In this document: one piece after another, positions 1-5,021 of the stretch
How positions within the stretch are numbered: position 1 is the stretch's first letter
Layout of the letters: the number at the start of each line of letters is the position of its first letter
Origin: Acidobacteriota bacterium
GTDB lineage: Bacteria > Acidobacteriota > Vicinamibacteria > Vicinamibacterales > UBA823
Assembly (NCBI GenBank): GCA_002720285.1
Contig: PBHT01000016.1
Coordinates: 29,967 to 34,987, forward strand
Length of the DNA: 5,021 nt
Direction: 5' to 3'
Made by a program: the position numbers and the translations under genes
The notes under the pieces: generated by a model
Databases searched by the model: none
What the model saw: the letters and a program-made list of their open reading frames with translations, nothing else
Told to the model about the DNA's origin: nothing

Positions 1-2564
1 CTCACGAGCGGCGCTAGCGCTTTAACGACCTGTCCAGCAGGTATACGAGTCTTAAGGTCAGACGTAACACTGACAATGATTGCCACCCGCCCGCCCTCAG
101 TGGCTGAGGCAAGAATCACAAGGCCCGATTTGATATTGCCCTTTAACTGGTCGGCGAGGGTGCGGAGCGAGTTTCTATCTAAGCCATCGGCTCGTCGTAT
201 TAACAGCGTAACGTCGTCAACGTTGATGCGGGTGTCTGTTTCAGACACCAGTTCCAATTTCATTTTCAGGGCGTTCACATCTCGTGCCAACTGTTTCATC
301 TGAGCTTGTTGCTCTCTGAGTGCATCCACGGCACGAGCTTCTGGTGAGTTGAGTTCCTGAAGGATCCCATTAAGCAAGGAACGTCTGGCCTGATGCCGTT
401 GGATAGCAGGTGCTCCCGTCACCGCCTCGAGCCGTCGGATGCCAGCCGCAGCGCCGCTTTCTTGTTCAATCATGAACGAGCCAATTTCTCCTGTCGCGCC
501 ACAATGCGTGCCTCCACAGAGTTCTTTACTGAATTCGGAAATCGACACCACGCGTACACGGTCGCCATATTTCTCTCCAAATAGAGCGATCGCGCCACTG
601 GCAATTGCCTCATCTGTAGATTGCTCAATCGTGTCAACGGGGGTGGCAACCAGGACTTGTTCGTTGACGAGGCATTCGATCTCCTCGATTTCAGCCTGGC
701 TGAGCGGAGTCGGATGAGTGAAGTCGAACCGAAGTCGTTCCGGCGCGACGAGTGAGCCAGCCTGGGTAACGTGGTGACCAAGCAACTTCTTGAGAGCGGC
801 GTGAAGGAGGTGGGTCGCCGTGTGATTTCGTTGGATTGCACTACGACGCGGTGCATTGACGACTGCCGACACCACGTCACCTTGACTTAGTGTGCCGGCG
901 ACCACACTTATCCGGTGCACGCGAGGGGATGAGCCCAAGCGAATCATGTCCTCCACGAGGGCTTTTGTCTTGCCGTCATGAGACATGATATGGCCCGTGT
1001 CTGATACTTGGCCTCCAGCTTCGACATAAAACGGACTGCGGTCGAGTGACAAATATCCCGTGTCACCCGCATCCAGTTGTGGACAAGGGGCCGGCGCGTC
1101 GTTCCACAGCATGAGGATCGTGCTGCTGTCGACTCGCGTTGTCTCGTAGCCCTCGAAGAGGTCCTGAGTATCCGTTAGATTCTTATCGAGGGTCTCGGAG
1201 GTCCAAAAGGTGTCCCTGTCATCCTGTTTCGGTTTGAAGCCGCTCGCAGCACGAGCTTGGTCACGCTGTTTTGCCATGAGACGTTCGAATCCTTCCCAGT
1301 CGATAGAGAGCTGCCGCTCACCGGCGAGGTCCTCAACGAATTCGGCCGGTAACCCGAGAGAGTCGTATAGGCGGAAGACATCTTCACCAGTCACGCGACG
1401 GTTACTTGTCTCTGCGCGGTCCAGCACTTCCTCAAGCTTTGAGAGTCCAGCGTTTAATACCGAATCGAAACGATCTTCTTCCCTTCGCACTACTTTGGCG
1501 ATCATGTCACGGTTCTTCGAGAGAGCCGGATACGTGTCACCCATCTCTTCTACGACGACATCAACGAGTCGATGGAGACTCGGTTCAGTAAGACCTAACT
1601 TCTTACCGTGCCGCATGGCTCGTCGCATGATCTTGCGCAGCACATAGCCTCGCCACTCGTTTGATGGTGCTACCAAGTCATTTATCAGAAAGGTCATCGC
1701 ACGAAGATGATCGGCAATAACGTGCATCGATACATCAGTCTCCTGCCGCTTACCGTATGGTGTGCCAACCAGACCAGCGATGCTCTGAAGAAGAGGTTGA
1801 AACAGGTCGGTGTCATACACTGAGTCAACGCCCTGCAATACGGCAGTCGCGCGCTCGAGACTCATGCCAGTGTCAATTGAGAGCATCGGGAGCGGTTTCA
1901 ATGTTCCGTCATCCTGCCGGTCGAATTCCATAAACACATTGTTCCAGAGTTCGATGTAGGTGTGGCAGCTGCATGCTGTACCGCGACAGCTGGTTTCGGG
2001 ACACTCCGGGTCATCGCCTAAGAAGAAGTGAATTTCAGAGCACCGACCGCAAGGCCCCGTGTCACCCATTGCCCAAAAATTGTCGGCCGCGCCCAAAGCA
2101 TCTATGCGGTCCGCTGAAAGAAATTTTTGCCAAGCGCTGTACGCTTCGTCGTCTCTCGGCGCATTGTTATCGCCGGAGAAAATTGTCACACGCAGTCGGT
2201 TAGGGTCGAGTTTCCACTCCTTGGTCAGTAGTTCCCAAGCCATGGCGATGGCTTCAGATTTGAAGTAATCACCGAATGAAAAATTACCAAGCATCTCGAA
2301 GAAGGTGTTGTGGCGGGGAGACTTACCCACGATATCCAAGTCGTTGTGTTTTCCGCTGACACGCATGCACTTCTGCGAGGACGCTGCTCGTGTATAGTCG
2401 CGTTGCTCTCGGCCTTGGAGGACCGATTTGAACTGATTCATTCCAGCGTTTGTGAACAGGAGAGCCTGATCGTCAATAGGAATTAACGACGCGCTTTCAA
2501 CGATTTGATGTTCGTGCCTGGCGAAGTAGTCGAGGAAACTACGTCGAGTGTCGCGTGCGGTCAT
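1..2564 (-). CDS. alaS: Alanyl-tRNA synthetase, C-terminus cut by window edge
   Basis: Class II synthetase that attaches alanine to tRNA-Ala in the cytoplasm and hydrolyses mischarged Ser- or Gly-tRNA-Ala. I translated 854 codons without a stop or frameshift. The aminoacylation domain (about 1-250) has LLFTNAGMNQFK (36-47), R68 and GKHNDLD (71-77), GDTGPCGRCSEIH (167-179) and class II motif 3 as DTGMSLER (231-238). The tRNA-recognition part has SNEWRGYVLRKIMRRA (301-316) and LYDSLGLP (399-406); N302 and D401 align with the E. coli residues (N303, D400) that read the G3:U70 pair. The editing domain has EAGGQVSDTG (515-524), HTATHLLH (H581, H585) and CGGTH (C683, H687), the zinc/active-site quartet. 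Residues from about 740 are the start of the coiled/C-Ala region; the Gly-rich tail is off the window. The start is certain: an in-frame TAA lies four codons upstream (2574-2576). No clear Shine-Dalgarno is visible. It lies 54 bp downstream of recX, a common pairing. Confidence 0.98.
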   Translation of the reverse strand, partial: MTARDTRRSFLDYFARHEHQIVESASLIPIDDQALLFTNAGMNQFKSVLQGREQRDYTRAASSQKCMRVSGKHNDLDIVGKSPRHNTFFEMLGNFSFGDYFKSEAIAMAWELLTKEWKLDPNRLRVTIFSGDNNAPRDDEAYSAWQKFLSADRIDALGAADNFWAMGDTGPCGRCSEIHFFLGDDPECPETSCRGTACSCHTYIELWNNVFMEFDRQDDGTLKPLPMLSIDTGMSLERATAVLQGVDSVYDTDLFQPLLQSIAGLVGTPYGKRQETDVSMHVIADHLRAMTFLINDLVAPSNEWRGYVLRKIMRRAMRHGKKLGLTEPSLHRLVDVVVEEMGDTYPALSKNRDMIAKVVRREEDRFDSVLNAGLSKLEEVLDRAETSNRRVTGEDVFRLYDSLGLPAEFVEDLAGERQLSIDWEGFERLMAKQRDQARAASGFKPKQDDRDTFWTSETLDKNLTDTQDLFEGYETTRVDSSTILMLWNDAPAPCPQLDAGDTGYLSLDRSPFYVEAGGQVSDTGHIMSHDGKTKALVEDMIRLGSSPRVHRISVVAGTLSQGDVVSAVVNAPRRSAIQRNHTATHLLHAALKKLLGHHVTQAGSLVAPERLRFDFTHPTPLSQAEIEEIECLVNEQVLVATPVDTIEQSTDEAIASGAIALFGEKYGDRVRVVSISEFSKELCGGTHCGATGEIGSFMIEQESGAAAGIRRLEAVTGAPAIQRHQARRSLLNGILQELNSPEARAVDALREQQAQMKQLARDVNALKMKLELVSETDTRINVDDVTLLIRRADGLDRNSLRTLADQLKGNIKSGLVILASATEGGRVAIIVSVTSDLKTRIPAGQVVKALAPLV

Positions 2565-2572
2565 AACGTCAT
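2561..2572 (-). other. Three-codon mini-ORF overlapping the alaS start
   Basis: On the minus strand the sequence ATGACGTTATGA reads Met-Thr-Leu-stop, and its TGA overlaps the alaS ATG in an ATGA arrangement. Such overlaps can couple translation or pause ribosomes at a start codon. No clear ribosome binding site precedes it, so translation is uncertain and a chance occurrence is quite possible. Confidence 0.25.
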
Positions 2573-2575
2573 TTT

Positions 2576-2617
2576 ACAGCGATCTGCTCAAGGTTATGCT
2601 CAGGGGCTGATAGCTGT
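2576..2617 (-). repeat. Short repeats in the recX-alaS spacer
   Basis: The 54-bp spacer contains two copies of TGCTCA (plus-strand reading, 2585-2590 and 2597-2602) spaced 12 bp apart, enclosed by the 5-bp inverted pair ACAGC (2576-2580) and GCTGT (2613-2617). This could fold into a loose leader structure or give a helical-phase operator upstream of alaS. The elements are short and may be chance. No run of T follows them, so a terminator is unlikely and recX-alaS read-through is expected. Confidence 0.2.
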
Positions 2618-2618
2618 G

Positions 2619-3092
2619 TTATTCCTTGATCTTCGTTGCATGCGCTGCTAGTGCGGGGACGATTAGCGAAGTGGGAAATCCCTGCTGCTGGAGAGAACGG
2701 TGCAATCGGCGTAAATGTGCAGCATCCTGAATTGGGCCGTTGAGTCGCTTCGCTAACGCACGTGCCAGCACCTTGGCCTCATCCACGTCAGCGAAAGTGA
2801 CCTCGACAGCCTCGTGGGCAATATCTTTATTAATTCCCCGCGCAACGATTTCCTGAAGGATACGACGCCGACCACGTGCTGTCAGTCGAACGGCGGTTCG
2901 GGCATATGCGAAGGCCGTGCGTCGGTCATCCAGGGCTCCCTCTTGCTGTAAGCGATCAAGAGCGTTCTCAATTGCTTGAGTTTCAAACTTGCGCTTGCGG
3001 AACCGCTCTCGGAGTTGCATTTCAGACAACTCTCGCCTAGCGAGCAGATTTAAGCCGCAGGTGTACGGGTCCGTCGGAGTGCGAGAGGGCAC
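2619..3092 (-). CDS. recX: Regulatory protein RecX
   Basis: RecX binds RecA filaments and modulates (usually inhibits) RecA strand-exchange and coprotease activity, a cytoplasmic role in recombination and SOS control. The 157-residue length is typical. The protein is all-helical and basic, with the three tandem three-helix units of the family: CGLNLLARRELSEMQLRERF (12-31), then EGALDDRRTAFAYART (51-66) with the family's LDD...FA..Y signature and ARGRRRILQEIVARGI (72-87), and finally LHRSLQQQGFPTSLIVPAL (130-148). Translation starts at GTG (3090-3092). No other start codon is available before the in-frame TAG at 3141-3143, and a GGTGA ribosome site lies 7 nt upstream. recA is commonly the upstream neighbour of recX, but here the upstream gene is ilvE, so recA must be elsewhere. 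It probably shares a transcript with alaS. Confidence 0.93.
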   Translation of the reverse strand: MPSRTPTDPYTCGLNLLARRELSEMQLRERFRKRKFETQAIENALDRLQQEGALDDRRTAFAYARTAVRLTARGRRRILQEIVARGINKDIAHEAVEVTFADVDEAKVLARALAKRLNGPIQDAAHLRRLHRSLQQQGFPTSLIVPALAAHATKIKE

Positions 3093-3099
3093 GCAATGT

Positions 3100-3104
3100 T
3101 CACC
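3100..3104 (-). promoter_or_regulatory. Ribosome binding site of recX
   Basis: GGTGA on the minus strand lies 7 nt before the GTG start codon of recX. It supports that start, which is also the only one possible in the open frame. Confidence 0.5.
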
Positions 3105-3143
3105 GGCTGGATTAAAGGTCGATAATTGATTAACTAGTGACTA

Positions 3144-3149
3144 CTTATA
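3144..3149 (-). promoter_or_regulatory. Possible -10 element for recX-alaS
   Basis: TATAAG on the minus strand, inside an AT-rich stretch (about 3121-3150) roughly 50 bp upstream of the recX start, resembles a sigma-70 -10 box. No convincing -35 hexamer sits 16-18 bp upstream (the sequences there read CAAACG, CCAAAC and TCCAAA), so the call is weak. Confidence 0.22.
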
Positions 3150-3183
3150 TTCGTTCATGCCACGTCGTTTGGAAATAAGGTTC

Positions 3184-3206
3184 GCGTCACGATTCCATTG
3201 TGACCC
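3184..3206. repeat. Imperfect inverted repeat in the ilvE-recX gap
   Basis: GCGTCAC (3184-3190) and GTGACCC (3200-3206) pair at six of seven positions around a 9-nt centre (GATTCCATT); the inner GTCAC/GTGAC is exact. It lies only 8 bp from the perfect palindrome at 3215-3230. It could be an operator half of a regulatory region or part of the ilvE transcript end. No T tract follows on the minus strand. Confidence 0.35.
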
Positions 3207-3214
3207 AACGCATA

Positions 3215-3230
3215 CTCGTCAATTGACGAG
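3215..3230. repeat. Perfect 16-bp palindrome between ilvE and recX
   Basis: CTCGTCAATTGACGAG is an exact palindrome starting 45 bp after the ilvE stop and about 120 bp before the recX start. As RNA it could form a 6-bp stem with an AATT loop, but no U-rich tail follows on the minus strand, so it lacks the hallmark of an intrinsic terminator. A dimeric repressor or activator site is the main alternative. The symmetry is seen directly; the function is unknown. Confidence 0.75.
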
Positions 3231-3274
3231 CCTTCACCATACATCGCCGTTGTTTCAGGGTGAATGTTAGCGTT

Positions 3275-4252
3275 TCAATTTTCGGTCTTCACTGTCGTCC
3301 GTTTTGAAAGGTCCTTGTTTGCCTCATCAGTGTAAACAGGACGCAACCATCCCTTCTCGTCCGAAACCCGACCGTTAACGATATCGAAGAAGGTGCGTTG
3401 GATCGCTTCAGTGACTGGACCCCGTGAACCTAAGCCAATTTCGACCTTATCGACAGATCGAATTGGAGTCACTTCAACGGCGGTACCTACAAAGAAAAGC
3501 TCGTCTGCGATATAAAGCATTTCGCGCGGAATCGCCTGTTCGATAACCGTAAAGCCAAGGTCTCGGGCAATTGTTATGATCGAATGGCGCGTAATCCCGG
3601 GTAGAATCGACGACGCGACCGCCGGTGTATAGAGCGTATTCTCACGTACGATGAAGAGGTTCTGACCGCTGCCTTCACTTATCGTACCGTCGGGGCCAAG
3701 CGCGATTGCTTCACTGTAGCCGTTGACTACAGCTTCCATCTTAATTAGCCCGGCGTTCGCGTAATTTGCTGTGGATTTGGCTAGTGCCGGGAAGGTATTC
3801 GGCGCGCTCCGAGACCACGAGCTGACACAGACGTCGACACCGTTGGTAATGCTCTCCTCACCCAGGTATGCGCCCCATTCCCACAGCATGATAGTGGCTT
3901 CGACTGGACACGGCATCGGGTTCACGCCGAGTGTGTCGTAGCCTCGGTAGATGAGTGGTCTGATGTAGCAGGCACGATACTGGTTAGCTCGAATTGTGTC
4001 GAGAACCGCGTCTTCCAACTGCTCCTGTGACAGTGCATATTTCATACGGTAAATCTTGGCTGAGTCCACAAGCCGGCGCATGTGCGCGTCAAGGCGGAAG
4101 CAAGCTGGGCCACGCTCCGTGTCGTAACACCGTGCACCCTCAAACACGCCACTACCATAATGGACCACGTGTGAGGCGATGTGAATCTTGGCGTCGGCCC
4201 AGTCGACCAAGGACCCGTTCATCCAGATCTTACCGGTGCCGGTGAATCCCAT
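3275..4252 (-). CDS. ilvE: Branched-chain amino acid aminotransferase
   Basis: Class IV PLP-dependent transaminase that interconverts branched-chain 2-oxo acids and leucine, isoleucine or valine with glutamate/2-oxoglutarate as partner; it is the last step of their synthesis, in the cytoplasm. The 325-residue protein matches the family end to end: IWMNGSLVDWADAKIH (9-24), HYGSGVFEGARCY (31-43), RLDAHMRRL (53-61), ALAKSTANY (156-164), ISEGSGQNLF (191-200), LPGITR (217-222) and FFVGTAVEVTPIRSVD (253-268). The PLP lysine is K159. R59, Y164, E193 and T257 fall at the same numbers as the cofactor-binding residues of E. coli IlvE. A charged tail of about 20 residues (306-325) follows the usual family end at GWLRP. 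The ATG start has an AAGGAG site 6 nt upstream. The kinase gene ends 73 bp upstream. D-amino-acid transaminase and aminodeoxychorismate lyase are less likely, given the length and the match to IlvE. Confidence 0.96.
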   Translation of the reverse strand: MGFTGTGKIWMNGSLVDWADAKIHIASHVVHYGSGVFEGARCYDTERGPACFRLDAHMRRLVDSAKIYRMKYALSQEQLEDAVLDTIRANQYRACYIRPLIYRGYDTLGVNPMPCPVEATIMLWEWGAYLGEESITNGVDVCVSSWSRSAPNTFPALAKSTANYANAGLIKMEAVVNGYSEAIALGPDGTISEGSGQNLFIVRENTLYTPAVASSILPGITRHSIITIARDLGFTVIEQAIPREMLYIADELFFVGTAVEVTPIRSVDKVEIGLGSRGPVTEAIQRTFFDIVNGRVSDEKGWLRPVYTDEANKDLSKRTTVKTEN

Positions 4253-4258
4253 GGAAAA

Positions 4259-4264
4259 CTCCTT
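4259..4264 (-). promoter_or_regulatory. Shine-Dalgarno of ilvE
   Basis: AAGGAG on the minus strand, with a 6-nt spacer to the ATG at 4250-4252. It is the strongest ribosome site in the window and fixes the ilvE start. Confidence 0.8.
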
Positions 4265-4284
4265 GGAGCGAAGAGGAGTGGTGA

Positions 4285-4301
4285 GTGTGTTCTAAACACG
4301 C
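4285..4301. repeat. Inverted repeat in the ilvE leader
   Basis: On the minus strand GCGTGTT-TAG-AACACAC forms arms that pair at six of seven positions (inner GTGTT/AACAC exact) around a 3-nt centre. It sits between a possible promoter (4317-4325) and the ilvE ribosome site. It has no T tract, so it looks more like a small operator than a terminator for the kinase gene. Chance is possible at this length. Confidence 0.45.
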
Positions 4302-4316
4302 TCAAGAGTCATGTTA

Positions 4317-4325
4317 AGTGTAGCA
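4317..4325 (-). promoter_or_regulatory. Possible extended -10 promoter for ilvE
   Basis: TGCTACACT on the minus strand fits an extended -10 (TGnTAnnnT) and begins immediately after the TAG stop of the kinase gene. Transcription would begin near 4310 and give a leader of roughly 58 nt containing the inverted repeat at 4285-4301. The -35 position (about 4340-4345, GTGCAG) does not match the consensus, which extended -10 promoters can tolerate. Confidence 0.33.
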
Positions 4326-5021
4326 CTACGGCTCGATCTCTGCACCGCAGAACGGACACCCTGATGGGGTACCACGCCCGCCTGGAAGCGGTTTGCTGCA
4401 GTTGTAGCAGAACTTTGGCGTTGGTGTCACCCGTATTCCAATCGAGGGGGTGATTCGGCTGGCTACAGAGGCGGATGGTGTGTGGGAGGCTTTCGGTCGC
4501 GATCCAAATGACCTCTCTTCGTTCAGGGCAGCGTGTAATTCACCGGCTCGCTGGTAGCGGTTGGGAATCTCCGGCGCCATAGCGCGCATGACAATGTCGC
4601 TGACTGGAGTTGGAATTCTCTTGTTCCGCAATCTCGGAGCGGTGACGAGCTTGCCGCTCATCAGTTTCTCGAGGTCCGATGGAGTAGGGGTATCGTAGGG
4701 AAGAGTCCCTGTCAGCATTTCGTACATCGTTACGCCTAACGAGTAAATATCCGACGCGAAAACTGCTTTCCCGTAGAACTGTTCCGGCGCCATGTAGGGT
4801 GGACTGCCGATGATAGTTGTCCCATGGGCTGCGGCTTCTAGGTACCGTGAGGTGCCGAAATCAAGGATCTTCACGACGTCGGTGGTCGAGATGAGCACAT
4901 TGCCAGGTCGGAGGTCACGGTGTAGAACATTTTGCTGGTGTGCATGGTCGACCGCTTTACAAATCTGCCTTATGTATTCGAGTGCCTGACCGACTTCAAG
5001 TGCGCCATTTGCTGTAATCAG
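4326..5021 (-). CDS. Ser/Thr protein kinase with C-terminal zinc ribbon, N-terminus cut by window edge
   Basis: Hanks-type protein kinase that transfers ATP gamma-phosphate to Ser/Thr of partner proteins; target unknown. 231 codons are present, counted here from the window edge. The ATP-binding N-lobe is off the window. Visible are the catalytic loop HRDLRPGN (34-41, D36 base, N41 metal ligand), DFG (54-56), the activation segment ending GSPPYMAPEQ (72-81), SDIYSLGV (90-97) with D91, and NRYQRAGEL (154-162) with the subdomain XI Arg. The catalytic-loop Lys of HRDLKPxN is Arg38 here. After the C-lobe comes a Ser/Thr/Pro-rich linker (about 171-203), then a zinc ribbon with C205/C208 and C222/C225, and the protein ends six residues later. 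No membrane segment is seen in this part, so it is probably cytoplasmic. A GTG at 4896-4898 lies inside the catalytic loop and cannot be the true start; the frame is open to the window edge. Confidence 0.94.
   Translation of the reverse strand: MITANGALEVGQALEYIRQICKAVDHAHQQNVLHRDLRPGNVLISTTDVVKILDFGTSRYLEAAAHGTTIIGSPPYMAPEQFYGKAVFASDIYSLGVTMYEMLTGTLPYDTPTPSDLEKLMSGKLVTAPRLRNKRIPTPVSDIVMRAMAPEIPNRYQRAGELHAALNEERSFGSRPKASHTPSASVASRITPSIGIRVTPTPKFCYNCSKPLPGGRGTPSGCPFCGAEIEP

Noticed and set aside
470..880. Open minus-strand frame of 136 codons inside alaS
   Set aside because: It is out of frame with alaS, whose editing-domain motifs HTATHLLH and CGGTH lie in the same stretch; the product resembles no known protein.
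1210..1647. Plus-strand open frame of 145 codons
   Set aside because: It lies antisense to well-conserved AlaRS coding sequence and is Ser/Arg-rich, as expected of a shadow frame.
1973..2268. Two overlapping plus-strand open frames
   Set aside because: Both are antisense to the AlaRS catalytic domain, with no ribosome site or recognisable domain.
3194..3222. Promoter using TTGACG (minus strand, inside the palindrome) as -35
   Set aside because: At 16-18 bp spacing the -10 positions read CAATGG, AATGGA or ATGGAA, none close to TATAAT.
3093..3274. Intrinsic terminator for ilvE
   Set aside because: Inverted repeats are present, but no T-rich tract follows any of them on the minus strand.
3994..4453. 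Plus-strand open frames over the ilvE start and kinase tail
   Set aside because: They are antisense to ilvE and the kinase, have low-complexity composition, and cross two real gene ends.
4326..4898. A 190-residue kinase starting at GTG 4896-4898
   Set aside because: That start falls inside the catalytic loop (between N41 and L43 of HRDLRPGNVL). The frame continues open to the window edge with clear kinase sequence, so this is a truncated call.
1..5021. tRNA, rRNA, CRISPR array, insertion sequence or defence system
   Set aside because: Almost all the sequence is explained by four housekeeping or signalling genes. The spacers (54, 182 and 73 bp) hold no tRNA-like arms, regular repeat-spacer pattern or transposase.

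Overview
The window reads as an ordinary chromosomal housekeeping segment. All four protein genes lie on the minus strand, so transcription runs right to left in this orientation: a Ser/Thr protein kinase (5' end cut by the window edge), a branched-chain amino acid aminotransferase (ilvE), the recombination modulator recX, and alanyl-tRNA synthetase (alaS, 3' end cut by the window edge). No RNA genes, insertion sequences, CRISPR arrays or phage genes were seen. Coding density is high and base composition looks even throughout.

Layout. Positions 1-2564 hold alaS, 854 codons with no frameshift and an estimated few dozen C-terminal residues missing. A 54-bp spacer separates it from recX (2619-3092, GTG start), so the two are probably co-transcribed. 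The 182-bp gap 3093-3274 is the largest non-coding stretch. It carries a perfect 16-bp palindrome and a second, weaker inverted repeat, and is the likely site of a terminator or operator between ilvE and recX. ilvE fills 3275-4252 with a strong Shine-Dalgarno. A 73-bp spacer with a small inverted repeat and an extended -10-like sequence separates it from the kinase (4326-5021), which ends in a Cys4 zinc ribbon.

Organism. A Hanks-type kinase with a C-terminal zinc ribbon, the recX-alaS pairing, and an AlaRS carrying GPCGRCSEIH, a Cys-rich insert and YDSLGLP together recall Acidobacteriota or a related Gram-negative phylum. This is inference from remembered family patterns and could be wrong.

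Functionally the genes are not one pathway. ilvE makes branched-chain amino acids, recX tunes RecA, alaS charges tRNA-Ala, and the kinase is a signalling protein of unknown target. I looked for a novel system and did not find one. The points worth a second look are small: the intergenic palindrome, a three-codon ORF overlapping the alaS start, an altered kinase catalytic loop with a C-terminal zinc ribbon, and residue changes in AlaRS.
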